From positions 1 through 47,672 of the forward strand of contig NZ_AULP01000015.1 in assembly GCF_000422345.1 (NCBI RefSeq): a DNA stretch of 47,672 bases, read 5' to 3'. Below, piece by piece: positions 15,129-25,711 of this stretch (positions are counted from its first letter, which is position 1; each line of letters begins with the position of its first letter). This DNA is from Neomelitea salexigens DSM 19753. Its GTDB lineage: Bacteria > Pseudomonadota > Gammaproteobacteria > Pseudomonadales > Spongiibacteraceae. Under the pieces are notes generated by a model. That model worked only from the letters and a program-made list of their open reading frames with translations. It was not told where the DNA came from and searched no databases. The translations under genes were made by a program, and so were the position numbers.

Positions 15129-16244
15129 ATGAAGGTATTCAACCGCCGGGCCTTGTGTTCGGCTCTTTTACTCGTTCTGGTCGCTTTACCGGCGCATGCA
15201 AGGGACGCCAATAAAACGGCCTATCCGATTGTCTTTGCTCACGGTATGGCGGGTTTTGACGACATTCTTGGCTATGACTACTGGGGCGACGATTACGGGG
15301 TTTTTGTTCTCGATACCTGCCAGTGGGGGGAGTACTACTGTAATCACGATATTAATTCGGGGCAGGAGTCTTTTGTTGCTTCGGTAACGCCCTTTGCGAG
15401 CTCTGAGCAGCGAGGCTATGAGCTGTACCAGGACATTGAGGGCTATCTGGCCAGTTCGGGACACAGCTACGTGAATATTATTGGCCACTCTCAGGGAGGC
15501 TTGGACCTGCGCAAGGCGGCCCGCTTATTGCGAGAAAACCGCGGTTATAAAGTGGTTAAATATGGCATCAGTATTTCTTCGCCGCATCGCGGATCGCCGA
15601 TAGCACAGTATGTGCTGAATTTGCAGCCAGGTGTTCAGTCGGTCCTGGAAACGCTGGCGGAATATTTTGGTAACACTATTTACCAGGGTGGCAACGATGC
15701 AATCGCAGCGCTGAAACAGCTGGTTAACCATGACTTTGACCCCAATGATGGCGTTGTCACTGGCACCTATGCTTTCAATCAAAACTACCCCGCAGGTAGC
15801 GAGAATATCGAGCGCTCGCGGAGTTTTTTGACCGGGCAGGATAACGGCAATATGAACCCCGCTCTGTACCTGCTGAAAGAGCTGTGGACCGAGATCGATG
15901 GCGATGGCTATGCCAGTTATGATGCCAATGGCGATGGCGCATTAGGGACCGGCGACGGCAATGCCAGTGACCATGACGACGATGGATTGGTCGGCATCAA
16001 CTCTCAGCAAATGGGCTATCGGCTTGAGTATTGGGAATGCTATGGCTGCCTTGACTACGTTTGGACGCAGACTAACACCGGCTATGTGGCCGACCTGAAT
16101 GCCCCGAATAGCACGCAAATGACCTCGCACGCCTGGAAGATAAATCAAGATCACGTGGACGTAATAGGCGTGCCACCCGACACCTTTGATGAGATGGAGT
16201 TTTACGCAGCCATTACCGATTTTATTGCTGATAACGGCTATTAA
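15129..16244 (+). CDS. Secreted triacylglycerol lipase (Pseudomonas-type, foldase-dependent)
   Basis: The 371-residue alpha/beta hydrolase would be exported by Sec (signal peptide, residues 1-24, ending AHA) and secreted by a type II system. YPIVFAHGMAGFD contains the oxyanion loop. GHSQGG (119-124) holds the nucleophile Ser121; Asp285 in DDDGLVG and His342 in NQDHVD complete the triad. Compared with Pseudomonas lipases of about 310 residues it is longer. Part of the extra length is an Asp/Gly-rich stretch (257-287) with three DxDxDG-like, probably calcium-binding, loops just before the catalytic Asp. Cys64/Cys71 and Cys304/Cys307 could form disulfides. The next gene, 14 bases downstream, is its specific chaperone. 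Confidence 0.93.
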   Translation: MKVFNRRALCSALLLVLVALPAHARDANKTAYPIVFAHGMAGFDDILGYDYWGDDYGVFVLDTCQWGEYYCNHDINSGQESFVASVTPFASSEQRGYELYQDIEGYLASSGHSYVNIIGHSQGGLDLRKAARLLRENRGYKVVKYGISISSPHRGSPIAQYVLNLQPGVQSVLETLAEYFGNTIYQGGNDAIAALKQLVNHDFDPNDGVVTGTYAFNQNYPAGSENIERSRSFLTGQDNGNMNPALYLLKELWTEIDGDGYASYDANGDGALGTGDGNASDHDDDGLVGINSQQMGYRLEYWECYGCLDYVWTQTNTGYVADLNAPNSTQMTSHAWKINQDHVDVIGVPPDTFDEMEFYAAITDFIADNGY

Positions 16245-16258
16245 TTCGGAGTTTCAAG

Positions 16259-17293
16259 ATGTCGGAATCGAAGTCGTTTTGGCGGAGCCCTCGTGGCTCC
16301 GCCGTTATTGTCGCGGCAGGGCTGTTACTCATTGGTGCGGGCCTGTTGCTGCCGTCAGGCGACGAGCCCGTGTTAACGAATGCTGCTGACCTAGCGGACC
16401 TGCAAGGGCCGGCAGCGCCCCAGCTTGTTCGTAAAGCACCGTCAGAGAGCGAGCAGGAAGCCGCATTCGTTGAGGATATGCAACAGCGTTTTGCCCCGGT
16501 TATTGAGGTAAAGCATGCGCAGCTGCGAGTGATTGAACAGTTGATCGCCTATTTAAAACAACGCTATCCAGAGGATTGGCAGCAGCGCATAGCGGGGTTT
16601 TTACGGCAACTATTCCCTGAGCATGCCGAGGCACTGCTGGCGAAGTACTTCAGTCTTATGAGCTACAACGAATGGTTGGTTATGGAGCGCCGGGCCTTGC
16701 AGGCGATGTCCGCTGCAGAGCGGCGCGAGGCCTTGTGGGAGCAGCGTTACGCTGCCTTCGGTGCTGATGCTGAGCAGATATGGGCCGCTGAGCTGCGCAA
16801 TCAAAAAATTTCAGATGCCCTTTCCGAATTGGGTAGTCAGCCAGCGCTGGGGGCGCGGGGTTCGGCGGAGCAGTTTGTCGAGAGTTTGCGCGAGCAGTTT
16901 GGCGATGACGCTGAAGCGCTGTTGGCTTCGCGGCGCACCGAATTGCTCAATCGTATTGTTGAGCTGGAAACCGTGCAGTCAGATCTTCGTCGGCAGCCTG
17001 CCGAGCGCCGTCGGCAAACCTTGCGAGAGCTCAGGCAGGTAATGGGTATGGACGAGGCAGCACTGGACCGATGGCAAGCGTTGGATCAGCGTCGCGACGA
17101 GCGCTGGCAGCAGGGTGAGCTATACATGCGTGAACGCGAGGCGCTTGTTTCGCAATACCGTGGTGAGGCCAAAGAGGCCGAACTAGCGGCGCTGCGTGAG
17201 CGAATGTTTGGTGAAAATGCTGCTGCCATAGCACGTGAAGAACAGGGCGGTTTTTTTCGCTACGCTCGAGAGCGTCGCATCGGGCGTGAGTGA
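16259..17293 (+). CDS. Lipase-specific foldase (lipase chaperone, Lif/LipB family)
   Basis: The 344-residue protein has one N-terminal membrane segment (about 14-32) anchoring it in the inner membrane. It continues with a Pro/Ala-rich linker and a long, charged, all-helical periplasmic domain. Blocks such as RRQTLRELRQVMGMDEAALDRWQ and LRERMFGENAAAIAREEQ are typical of Lif proteins, although the RxxFDY motif near the start of the folding domain is not obvious. Its role is to fold the lipase from the preceding gene in the periplasm before secretion. Length is normal. It ends three bases before the convergent end of mltF. Confidence 0.9.
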   Translation: MSESKSFWRSPRGSAVIVAAGLLLIGAGLLLPSGDEPVLTNAADLADLQGPAAPQLVRKAPSESEQEAAFVEDMQQRFAPVIEVKHAQLRVIEQLIAYLKQRYPEDWQQRIAGFLRQLFPEHAEALLAKYFSLMSYNEWLVMERRALQAMSAAERREALWEQRYAAFGADAEQIWAAELRNQKISDALSELGSQPALGARGSAEQFVESLREQFGDDAEALLASRRTELLNRIVELETVQSDLRRQPAERRRQTLRELRQVMGMDEAALDRWQALDQRRDERWQQGELYMREREALVSQYRGEAKEAELAALRERMFGENAAAIAREEQGGFFRYARERRIGRE

Positions 17294-17296
17294 CGT

Positions 17297-18748
17297 TTAC
17301 AGCGCCTCAAGGCCGCGGTTGAGGCCGCTGGGCAAGTAGTCCGAAACAATGCGCGGCGGCGGCACGCGGTAGCGATTCAGTTCGTCCCAGGTCAACAGCG
17401 AATAATAGCGGCGTATGTTCTCTACATAACGTACCGGCTCATCGCCTCGGGCATAGCCGTAGCGGGTTTGTTTGTACCACTTTCGCTGTCGCAGTAGCGG
17501 CAGCGTTTCTTTTACATCGCTCCACAGGTTCGGATTACCGCCGCTTTTTTCGGTGAGAATGCGGGCATCTTCCAGATGACCCAGACCAATATTGTAGGCT
17601 GCCAGCGCAAACCAGCTGCGGTCCGGCGGCTCTATGCCGCTGGGCAGGCGGGTATACAGTTTTTTGTAGTAGCGCGCGCCGCCGCGCAGGCTCTGCAGTG
17701 GGTCCAGGCGATTGTCCACGCCCAATTCTTTGGCTGTGGGACGGGTGAGCATCATCATGCCCCTCACGCCCGTTGGGGATTTTGCTTTGGGATTCCAGAA
17801 CGATTCCTGGTAGCTGATGGCGGCGAGAAAGCGCCAGTCCATATCGTATTCTATGGCGACCTGCTCGATAAGGCCTTTATAGCTGGGTAGGCGCTGCTCT
17901 TTCATCTTGAGAAAGGTCTGTGTGCGAATAAATGACTGGCGCTCATTAAAGGTAAAGAAGCGATCGATCAGCCGGTCCAGCTCTCCGTTTGCCTTGATCT
18001 CTGCGAAGAATTTTTCAAGCGCCTGCTGCAGTGAGATGTTGTCTGCATTCTTGCTAAGTGCCCAGGCCAGCTTGCCCGGTTTGCCAGCGCTCATGGCGAT
18101 TCGAAAATCTGGGTAGAAGGCCCGGTTCGCGTGAAATTCGTTAGCGTCGACCATGGTGATATCGATCTCACCTTGCTGCAGCTGCTCAAGTAGGTCGATG
18201 GTTTCCTGGTCGCGGCTTTCGCTCCAGGTTAATGAAGGGTATTGCTCGCGCAATTCCCGCAGTACTTCGGCGTGTGAGCTGTTGCCCAGTACGCGAATGC
18301 GCAAGTCGGGCAGGGCGGCGTAATCGGCGGGCTTGTCGGTAAGGGTCCGGTTGTAGATAAATAGCTGCTTTACGCTCATGTAGCTGGGGCCGAATTGCAG
18401 TGCCGCGCTGCGCTCCGGGGTAATGGTGAGTCCCGCCGCGGCGAGATTGGCGCGACCTTCGTGGAGGTTTTCAAATAGCTCGTCCAGGCTGACTACCGGG
18501 ATCATTTCCAGCTCGACATTTAGGTAGTCGGCGAAATCCTTGACCAGATGGTATTCAAAACCGCTGGGGTTGCCCTGACTTTCGTAGTATGTGGTTGGGC
18601 CATTGCGGGTTAATACGCGCAGAACGCCTTCCTCGCGGATGGTGTCCAGGGCATCTTGCGGGGGAGAGCACGCGCCGCAAAACAGCAGTAGTAGCCAGAC
18701 GCCCAAGCGTCTAAAGGGCCACGAATGACTGTTTTTTGTGTTCCTCAA
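17297..18748 (-). CDS. mltF: Membrane-bound lytic murein transglycosylase F
   Basis: The 483-residue protein cleaves peptidoglycan glycan strands to 1,6-anhydromuropeptides at the outer membrane. A signal peptide ending in a lipobox (CGAC, Cys27) is followed by an extracellular solute-binding domain of family 3 (about 35-270). The C-terminal SLT domain (about 290-430) has the catalytic Glu in AAISYQESFWNPKAKSPTG and the RGMMMLTRPTA motif. This two-domain layout and length are those of MltF. The gene is divergent from purL, the same neighbourhood as in Pseudomonas. Confidence 0.95.
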   Translation of the reverse strand: MRNTKNSHSWPFRRLGVWLLLLFCGACSPPQDALDTIREEGVLRVLTRNGPTTYYESQGNPSGFEYHLVKDFADYLNVELEMIPVVSLDELFENLHEGRANLAAAGLTITPERSAALQFGPSYMSVKQLFIYNRTLTDKPADYAALPDLRIRVLGNSSHAEVLRELREQYPSLTWSESRDQETIDLLEQLQQGEIDITMVDANEFHANRAFYPDFRIAMSAGKPGKLAWALSKNADNISLQQALEKFFAEIKANGELDRLIDRFFTFNERQSFIRTQTFLKMKEQRLPSYKGLIEQVAIEYDMDWRFLAAISYQESFWNPKAKSPTGVRGMMMLTRPTAKELGVDNRLDPLQSLRGGARYYKKLYTRLPSGIEPPDRSWFALAAYNIGLGHLEDARILTEKSGGNPNLWSDVKETLPLLRQRKWYKQTRYGYARGDEPVRYVENIRRYYSLLTWDELNRYRVPPPRIVSDYLPSGLNRGLEAL

Positions 18749-18834
18749 TCGCTGTGCTCCGCAGAATTATTTAATCATTGTATCGGGCTTGCAGAGTTCA
18801 CACCATAAGCCTGAATTTTCCCCTGCGATTCCTG

Positions 18835-18840
18835 TACAAT
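18835..18840 (+). promoter_or_regulatory. Probable purL promoter (-10 box)
   Basis: TACAAT forms a good -10 element 39 bases upstream of the purL start. A weak -35 (ctgaat at 18811-18816) lies 18 bases upstream of it. No PurR-type operator could be recognised. Confidence 0.5.
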
Positions 18841-18879
18841 GTCGGCCTTTATTCCCGTCGACCGAGGTTCTAGACCTGC

Positions 18880-21800
18880 ATGCTGATCGTTCCCGGCGCT
18901 GCGGCGCTTTCTGAATTCCGTATTGAAAAACTGCTGACCACCCTGCGCACCGCGATTCCGGGGCTAAGGGCGCTCAGTGCTCAGTTTGTGCACTTGGCCG
19001 ACGTGGAGGGTGAACTCAGTCAAGAACAGCAGACAATACTTGAGCAATTGCTACAGTATGGACCCGGCTCAGGCGAGGCGCCGGCTGAGTTAAGCGGCAG
19101 TGAGTTTTTTGTTGTGCCGCGCCCGGGCACGATATCGCCCTGGTCGAGCAAGGCCAGTGATATTGCCCATATCAGCGGCTTGACGACGCTACGCCGCCTG
19201 GAGCGAGGCGTTCTCTACCGGCTGGAAAGTGCGCAACCGCTTAGTGAAAGTCAGCGCGCGACAGTGGCGGCGGCTATTCACGACCGGATGGTGGAGGTGG
19301 TTTTAGACTCGGTGCCCGCCGCCGCGCAATTGTTTAGCCAGCATTCCCCCAAACCGATGCAGCGCGTAGATGTGCTCGCCGGTGGGCGCGAGGCTCTGGT
19401 GGCCGCAAATGCCGAGCTGGGTCTGGCGTTGGCCGAGGATGAGATTGACTACTTGGTCGATAGCTTCAAAGAACTGCAGCGCAACCCCAGCGATGTTGAG
19501 CTGATGATGTTCGCGCAGGCCAACTCTGAGCACTGCCGTCACAAAATTTTCAACGCGAGTTGGACGATTGACGGCAAACCGCAAGACAAGTCGCTGTTCG
19601 CGATGATCAAAAACACCAACGAACTGGGCGGAGAGAATGTACTCAGCGCCTATTCGGATAATGCCGCGGTTGTAGTGGGTAGCCCCGGTGGGCGTTTTTA
19701 TCCCGACCCGGTAACGGCGGAGTACCAATTTCATCACGAAGATATTCACCTGTTAATGAAAGTGGAGACGCACAATCACCCCACGGCGATTGCGCCGTTC
19801 TCAGGTGCCGGCACGGGTGCGGGCGGTGAGATTCGCGATGAGGGCGCGGTGGGGCGTGGTTCCAAGCCCAAAGTCGGCCTGACCGGTTTTACCGTGTCTA
19901 ACTTGCAGGTGCCCGGCTTTGAGCAGGCGTGGGAGCAGGATTACGGCAAGCCTGAGCGCATAGTGTCGGCCCTGGATATTATGATTGAAGGGCCAATTGG
20001 TGGCGCGGCATTTAACAATGAGTTTGGCCGACCCAACCTGTGTGGCTATTTCCGCAGCTACGAGCAGAATATTGTTACCGCTGACGGCGAAGAGCGTCGC
20101 GGCTATCACAAGCCGATTATGTTGGCGGGCGGATACGGCAATATTAAGGCCGAGCATGTCGTCAAAGACGAATTCCCGGCGGGTTACAAGCTGATCGCCC
20201 TGGGTGGCCCGGCAATGCTGATTGGTCTGGGCGGTGGTGCGGCCTCGTCAATGAGTTCCGGGTCCTCCAGTGCCGATCTGGACTTTGCTTCTGTGCAGCG
20301 TCAAAACCCCGAAATAGAGCGTCGTTGCCAAGAAGTGATCGACCGCTGCTGGGCGCTTGGCGAGAACAACCCCATTGCCTTTATTCACGATGTGGGCGCT
20401 GGTGGCCTGTCCAACGCCTTCCCTGAGCTGGTGAAAGACGGTGGCTGCGGCGGTGATTTTGAGCTGCGCGAAGTCCCCAATGACGAGCCGGGCATGTCGC
20501 CGTTGGAAATCTGGTGTAACGAGTCCCAGGAGCGCTATGTTATTGCCATTGCGCCGGAAAACCTGGCGACCTTCGAAAGCATTTGCGAGCGCGAACGCGC
20601 CCCGTATGCGGTAGTGGGCGAATCGACCGAAGAGAAAACACTGCGTGTCGGCGACCGTCACTTTGACAACAACCCCGTTGATTTGCCGATGTCGGTACTG
20701 TTCGGCAAACCCCCGAAAATGCACCGTGAAGCGCAGCGCAGTGACGTGGTTCAGCCGGCTTTCGACTGTGCGCTGAGTGTTGAAGAGTCGCTGGATCGCC
20801 TGCTGTGTTTGCCAGCGATTGCCAGCAAAAACTTCCTGATTACCATCGGCGACCGCTCGGTTACCGGCATGGTTCATCGAGACCAAATGGTGGGCCCCTG
20901 GCAGGTACCTGTGGCCGACTGCGCGGTGACCACGGTGAGTTACGACAGTACCGCGGGTGAGGCGATGTCGATGGGCGAGCGCACGCCGCTGGCCCTGGTG
21001 AATGCGCCGGCATCGGGTCGCATGGCGGTGGCGGAAGCGATCACCAATATTGCGGCGACGCGAATTGCCCGGTTATCGGATATCAAACTCTCGGCAAACT
21101 GGATGTGCGCAGCGGGTCACGGTGACGAGGACGCGCGCCTGTACGACACAGTGCAGGCAGTTGGCATGGAGTTTTGCCCAGCGCTGGGGCTGACTATCCC
21201 CGTGGGTAAAGACAGTATGTCGATGCGCACCGCATGGCAGGAAGAGGGTGAGGACAAGGCCGTTACCGCGCCAATGTCGCTGGTAATTTCCGCTTTTGCG
21301 CCGGTGGTCGACGTGCGCAAGACCGTGACACCGGTCCTGGATGCGAAGCAGGACAGTGTGCTGTTGGCCATTGACCTGGGTGCCGGTCAGCGCCGCATGG
21401 CGGGGTCTTGCCTGGCGCAAGTTTGCGGGGAGCTGGGCAATGATGCGCCCGATATCGATGATCCCGCGCTGTTGAAAGCCTTCTTCAATGCCACCCAGGC
21501 CCTTTTGGAATCAGGCCACATTCAGGCCTATCACGATCGCTCTGATGGTGGCTTGCTGATTACCTTGCTGGAAATGGCCTTCGCTGGACATTGCGGTTTG
21601 GATATTGCGCTGCAGGGATCTGCGACGCCGCAAGCTGAGCTGTTTGCCGAAGAAGCGGGCGCCGTGATTCAGGTGCGTCGCAGTGATCTGGCCGCGGTGA
21701 TGGCGCTGTTTGCCGAATACGGCCTCAGTGATTTGGTTCAGGATATTGGTGTGCCTGTTCTGGGCAGCCAGATTAAGGTTTCGCTAAACGGCGACGAGAT

Positions 21801-22767
21801 TCTGCTGGCAGACCGGTTGACGCTGCACCGCCGCTGGGCGGAGTTGAGCTACCGTATGCAGGCCCTGCGCGATAACCCCGAGTGCGCCGAGCAGGAATTT
21901 GACGCCTTGCGCGAGGACGATACCGGCTTGTTTGTCGACCTGAGTTTCGATCCTCAGCAAGATATTGTGGCGCCCTATATTCAGCGAGGTGAGCGGCCCA
22001 AGCTGGCGGTGCTGCGTGAGCAGGGCGTAAATGGCCAAATGGAAATGGCCGCGGCCTTTGACCGCGCAGGCTTTGCCGCCGTCGATGTTCACATGAGTGA
22101 CATTCTCAGCGGTCGCCTCGATCTTGCCGGGTTTAAAGGCTTGGCTGCCTGTGGCGGCTTCTCCTACGGCGATGTGCTGGGTGCCGGCGAAGGCTGGGCG
22201 AAGAGCATTTTGTTCAATGCCCGCGCGCGGGATGTGTTCCAGCAGTTTTTCAACCGTCAAGACAGCTTCGCGCTGGGCGTTTGTAACGGTTGTCAGATGA
22301 TGTCGAATTTGCACTCGCTGATTCCCGGTGCCGAGCACTGGCCGCATTTTGTGCGCAACCGCTCAGAACAGTTTGAGGCGCGCGTGGCGATGGTTGAAAT
22401 TCCCGAATCGCCCTCCATATTGTTAAGCGGTATGGCCGGTTCGCGCCTGCCGGTAGCGGTGGCGCACGGCGAGGGCCGTGCTGAGTTTGCGAAAGCTGAG
22501 CAGCTTGAGGCGATGGCGTCGTCGGGGAATGTCGCACTGCGCTACGTGAATAACGCTGGTGAGCTTACCGAGCGGTATCCGGCGAACCCCAATGGTTCGC
22601 CCCAGGGTATTACCGGCGTGAGCTCCAATGACGGCCGTGTCACCATTATGATGCCGCATCCGGAGCGCGTATTCCGCAGCGTGACCAACAGCTGGGCACC
22701 TGCTGATCAGGGTGAAGATAGCGGTTGGATGCGTATGTTCCGCAATGCGCGGGTGTGGGTTGACTAG
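18880..22767 (+). CDS. purL: Phosphoribosylformylglycinamidine synthase, large single-chain form
   Basis: The 1295-residue cytoplasmic enzyme catalyses the fourth step of purine synthesis, FGAR plus glutamine and ATP to FGAM. It has the N-terminal PurS-like domain, two AIR synthase-type halves (for example [24 protein letters not shown] and HDRSDGGL), and a C-terminal class I glutaminase. The glutaminase nucleophile is Cys in GVCNGCQMM and the His/Glu pair is in [10 protein letters not shown]. Length matches the gammaproteobacterial single-chain PurL. The start at 18880 fits homologues. Confidence 0.97.
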   Translation: MLIVPGAAALSEFRIEKLLTTLRTAIPGLRALSAQFVHLADVEGELSQEQQTILEQLLQYGPGSGEAPAELSGSEFFVVPRPGTISPWSSKASDIAHISGLTTLRRLERGVLYRLESAQPLSESQRATVAAAIHDRMVEVVLDSVPAAAQLFSQHSPKPMQRVDVLAGGREALVAANAELGLALAEDEIDYLVDSFKELQRNPSDVELMMFAQANSEHCRHKIFNASWTIDGKPQDKSLFAMIKNTNELGGENVLSAYSDNAAVVVGSPGGRFYPDPVTAEYQFHHEDIHLLMKVETHNHPTAIAPFSGAGTGAGGEIRDEGAVGRGSKPKVGLTGFTVSNLQVPGFEQAWEQDYGKPERIVSALDIMIEGPIGGAAFNNEFGRPNLCGYFRSYEQNIVTADGEERRGYHKPIMLAGGYGNIKAEHVVKDEFPAGYKLIALGGPAMLIGLGGGAASSMSSGSSSADLDFASVQRQNPEIERRCQEVIDRCWALGENNPIAFIHDVGAGGLSNAFPELVKDGGCGGDFELREVPNDEPGMSPLEIWCNESQERYVIAIAPENLATFESICERERAPYAVVGESTEEKTLRVGDRHFDNNPVDLPMSVLFGKPPKMHREAQRSDVVQPAFDCALSVEESLDRLLCLPAIASKNFLITIGDRSVTGMVHRDQMVGPWQVPVADCAVTTVSYDSTAGEAMSMGERTPLALVNAPASGRMAVAEAITNIAATRIARLSDIKLSANWMCAAGHGDEDARLYDTVQAVGMEFCPALGLTIPVGKDSMSMRTAWQEEGEDKAVTAPMSLVISAFAPVVDVRKTVTPVLDAKQDSVLLAIDLGAGQRRMAGSCLAQVCGELGNDAPDIDDPALLKAFFNATQALLESGHIQAYHDRSDGGLLITLLEMAFAGHCGLDIALQGSATPQAELFAEEAGAVIQVRRSDLAAVMALFAEYGLSDLVQDIGVPVLGSQIKVSLNGDEILLADRLTLHRRWAELSYRMQALRDNPECAEQEFDALREDDTGLFVDLSFDPQQDIVAPYIQRGERPKLAVLREQGVNGQMEMAAAFDRAGFAAVDVHMSDILSGRLDLAGFKGLAACGGFSYGDVLGAGEGWAKSILFNARARDVFQQFFNRQDSFALGVCNGCQMMSNLHSLIPGAEHWPHFVRNRSEQFEARVAMVEIPESPSILLSGMAGSRLPVAVAHGEGRAEFAKAEQLEAMASSGNVALRYVNNAGELTERYPANPNGSPQGITGVSSNDGRVTIMMPHPERVFRSVTNSWAPADQGEDSGWMRMFRNARVWVD

Positions 22768-22825
22768 CCGGCGATCAAATTTATAAAAATGGATACCGCC
22801 GTTGCGGTGGTTTTGGTGGATAACA

Positions 22826-24700
22826 ATGCTCAATAAATACCCCCTGTGGAAGAACCTGCTTATTTTGGCAGTTCTGGGGATTGGTTTACTGTATGCCTCG
22901 CCGAATTTGTACCGGCCAGATCCTGCGGTACAGGTCTCTGGTGAAAGCAGCGGCACGCAAATTTCTGCCCGGGAGATCGATAAAATTACGGCGGCGTTGA
23001 CGGCAGCGGATATCGACCATTTCGGTGCTGAAGCCGACGCTACTGGCAAAAGTGGTTTGGTGCGACTCAAGCATGCCGACGACCAGCTGCACGCGCAGAA
23101 ATTAATTCAGCGCGCCTTGGGTGATGGCTATGTGGTGGCGTTGAACATGGCCTCTAATACTCCGGACTGGCTAAACAGCCTTGGGGCTGGCGCAATGAAG
23201 CTGGGGCTTGACCTCAGTGGCGGTGTGCACTTTTTGCTTGAAGTCGACACTGACGCCGCCGTTGCTACCCGCTTGGAGCATTACAGCACAGGCATTAAAA
23301 AGAAGCTGCGTGAAGAGCGTATTCGCGGCTTTGTGCGTTTGGGGGAGCAGGGCATTATTCGTGGCAAATTCAGTAGCGAAGAAAATCGCGACAAAGCCTT
23401 GAGTGTGATTCGCAAGGAATATACCGAGCTTACCGCCCAGCGCGTTGCCGCTCCGGCAGGGGAGGAGGCGTTTTATCTTGAGGCGCTGCTTTCTGAAGCA
23501 AAACGCAAAGAGATTGAAGATTACGCCGTGGGCCAAAACCTGACCACTCTGCGCAACCGCGTCAATGAATTGGGCGTATCAGAGCCCTTGGTGCAGCGAC
23601 AGGGGCGCAACCGCATTGTTGTGGAATTACCTGGTATTCAGGATACCGCTGAGGCCAAGCGAATTTTGGGCAAAACGGCGAACCTGGAGTTCCGGCTTGA
23701 GGCGCGCTATGACGCCGAGCCCTCTGACCGGGAACAATTCAACTTCCGCAACCCCGGTCGCGGCGAGCCCAGTGCTTGGTTGGAGCGCGAAGTGGTGATC
23801 ACCGGCGAGCGCGTTGCCAATGCCCAAGCCAGCTTCGATGAAAACGGCATGCCTCAGGTAAGCATTACCCTGGACAGCGAAGGCGGCGCATTGATGCACC
23901 GGGTGACGCGCCACAATATCAACCGCCGTTTGGGTGTGCTGTTTATTGAACGCAAGAGCCGCACGCGTTATGAAACAAATGCCGCTGGGGAGGAGCAGGT
24001 TGTTCGCGTTCCCTACGATGAGAAAAAGATTATTTCTCTGGCAACCATTCGCGATGCGCTGGGTGTGCAATTCCGGATTACTGGTCTGGATGCGCCTGGT
24101 GAAGCGGCTGAACTGGCGCTGTTGCTCCGCGCTGGCGCCTTGGCAGCACCTATCGATTTTGTTGAAGAGCGAACAGTAGGCCCATCACTCGGGGCAGAGA
24201 ATATCTCCAAAGGCTTGTTGTCAGTGCAGATTGGTCTCGCCGCAGTGGCGTTGTTCATGCTGGTGTACTACCGCGTGTTCGGCATTATCGCCGTGGTGGC
24301 GCTGGCCTTTAACATTGTGTTGCTTGTCGGCGCCATGTCGCTGCTGGGCGCGACGCTAACCCTGCCGGGTATTGCCGGTATTGTCCTCACCGTGGGTATG
24401 GCGGTGGATGCCAATGTGTTGATCTTCTCGCGAATACGGGAGGAAATTGCCGACGGGGCGTCGCCGCAGCACGCCATTAACGCGGGCTACGGCCGTGCCT
24501 TTGTCACGATTATGGACGCCAATATTACGACCCTGCTGGTGGCGGTGATCCTCTATGCGGTGGGCACTGGCCCGGTGCGCGGCTTTGCCGTAACCCTGTC
24601 ATTGGGCATTGTGACGTCGATGTTCACGGCGATCATGGGAACGCGTGCAATTGTGAATCTGATCTACGGCCGCCGCCGTGTCAGCAAACTGGCAATATAA
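22826..24700 (+). CDS. secD: Protein translocase subunit SecD
   Basis: The 624-residue inner-membrane protein begins MLNKYPLWKNLLILAVLGIG. It has one N-terminal membrane segment, a large periplasmic part with the D1 motif KLGLDLSGGVHFLLEVD, and five C-terminal membrane segments containing LPGIAGIVLTVGMAVDANVLIFSRIREE. It uses the proton gradient to pull exported proteins through SecYEG, together with SecF. ATG 22826 was chosen because it matches the conserved N-terminus; the ribosome-binding site is weak. The usual upstream gene yajC is absent; purL ends 58 bases upstream. Confidence 0.96.
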   Translation: MLNKYPLWKNLLILAVLGIGLLYASPNLYRPDPAVQVSGESSGTQISAREIDKITAALTAADIDHFGAEADATGKSGLVRLKHADDQLHAQKLIQRALGDGYVVALNMASNTPDWLNSLGAGAMKLGLDLSGGVHFLLEVDTDAAVATRLEHYSTGIKKKLREERIRGFVRLGEQGIIRGKFSSEENRDKALSVIRKEYTELTAQRVAAPAGEEAFYLEALLSEAKRKEIEDYAVGQNLTTLRNRVNELGVSEPLVQRQGRNRIVVELPGIQDTAEAKRILGKTANLEFRLEARYDAEPSDREQFNFRNPGRGEPSAWLEREVVITGERVANAQASFDENGMPQVSITLDSEGGALMHRVTRHNINRRLGVLFIERKSRTRYETNAAGEEQVVRVPYDEKKIISLATIRDALGVQFRITGLDAPGEAAELALLLRAGALAAPIDFVEERTVGPSLGAENISKGLLSVQIGLAAVALFMLVYYRVFGIIAVVALAFNIVLLVGAMSLLGATLTLPGIAGIVLTVGMAVDANVLIFSRIREEIADGASPQHAINAGYGRAFVTIMDANITTLLVAVILYAVGTGPVRGFAVTLSLGIVTSMFTAIMGTRAIVNLIYGRRRVSKLAI

Positions 24701-24710
24701 GGAAGGGCCG

Positions 24711-25634
24711 ATGTCAGAGGAAAAGAAATTTATCCGTTTTATGAGTGCCCGCAAAGTGGCGGCGGCATTCTCGTTGGCGGCCGTGCTTGCCTCGATACTG
24801 TTGATCGCCGTGAAGGGGCTGAACTTCGGTTTGGACTTCACCGGCGGCACATTGATCGAAGTGATCTATGAGGAGTCCGTGCCCCTGCAAGAGGTGCGTA
24901 ATACGCTGGAGACCAATGGCTTTGAGAGTGCCATCGTTGTCAATTTTGGCTCAGACACCGATGTGCTCGTACGACTGCCCCAGGGTTTGAGCCCCACGTT
25001 AGGTGAGCAAGTGTTGTCGGCGCTGCGCGCGGACAGCCCCTACGATGTGGAGCTGCGTCGCATCGAGTTTGTTGGCCCACAGGTGGGTGAGGAACTGCGT
25101 GAACAAGGTGGCCTAGCGGTATTGCTGGCGCTGATTGTAGTGCTGATTTACGTGGCAATGCGCTTCCAAATGAAGTTTGCCTTTGGCGCCGTATTGGCGT
25201 TGGCGCACGATGTGGTCATCACCTTGGGGGTGTTTTCGCTGGTCGGCTGGGATTTCGACTTAACGGTTTTGGCGGCCGTGCTGGCGGTTATTGGTTATTC
25301 CTTGAATGACTCCATCGTTGTTGCTGACCGGATTCGCGAAAACTTGCGCGGCATGCGCGGATACGCTCCGGTCGATATTATTAATATCTCGCTTACCGAT
25401 ACGCTTGGCCGGACGTTGGTGACCTCGGGTACCACCTTAATGGTGCTGGCAGCACTGGCACTGGTGGGCGGCGAAATGATCCACAGCTTTGCACTGGCAC
25501 TGCTGGTTGGTGTGGGTGTGGGTACCTATTCTTCGGTATTTATTGTTGCGAGTTTGTTGGTGGCGATGAAGATCAGTCCAGAGGACTTGATGGTGCCGGA
25601 GAAAGAGGGCGCAGAGCTGGACGAACTGCCATAG
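24711..25634 (+). CDS. secF: Protein translocase subunit SecF
   Basis: The 307-residue inner-membrane protein is the partner of SecD. It has an N-terminal membrane segment, the motif LNFGLDFTGGTLIEV, a short periplasmic domain and five further membrane segments with VIGYSLNDSIVVADRIREN. The start at 24711 lies ten bases after the secD stop, preceded by aaggaagg. The two genes form an operon that ends at the terminator just downstream. Confidence 0.96.
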   Translation: MSEEKKFIRFMSARKVAAAFSLAAVLASILLIAVKGLNFGLDFTGGTLIEVIYEESVPLQEVRNTLETNGFESAIVVNFGSDTDVLVRLPQGLSPTLGEQVLSALRADSPYDVELRRIEFVGPQVGEELREQGGLAVLLALIVVLIYVAMRFQMKFAFGAVLALAHDVVITLGVFSLVGWDFDLTVLAAVLAVIGYSLNDSIVVADRIRENLRGMRGYAPVDIINISLTDTLGRTLVTSGTTLMVLAALALVGGEMIHSFALALLVGVGVGTYSSVFIVASLLVAMKISPEDLMVPEKEGAELDELP

Positions 25635-25657
25635 CAATATTGCGGCATTTTCGGCAA

Positions 25658-25690
25658 ATAAAAAGGGCGCATTTAGCGCCCTTTTTGGTT
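25658..25690. terminator. Bidirectional terminator between secF and suhB
   Basis: AAAAAGGGCGC and GCGCCCTTTTT flank a five-base loop, with A-rich sequence before and T-rich sequence after. It lies between the convergent secF and suhB genes and can serve both. Confidence 0.9.
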
Positions 25691-25711
25691 TTTACAAATG
25701 GCTAGTAGCGA

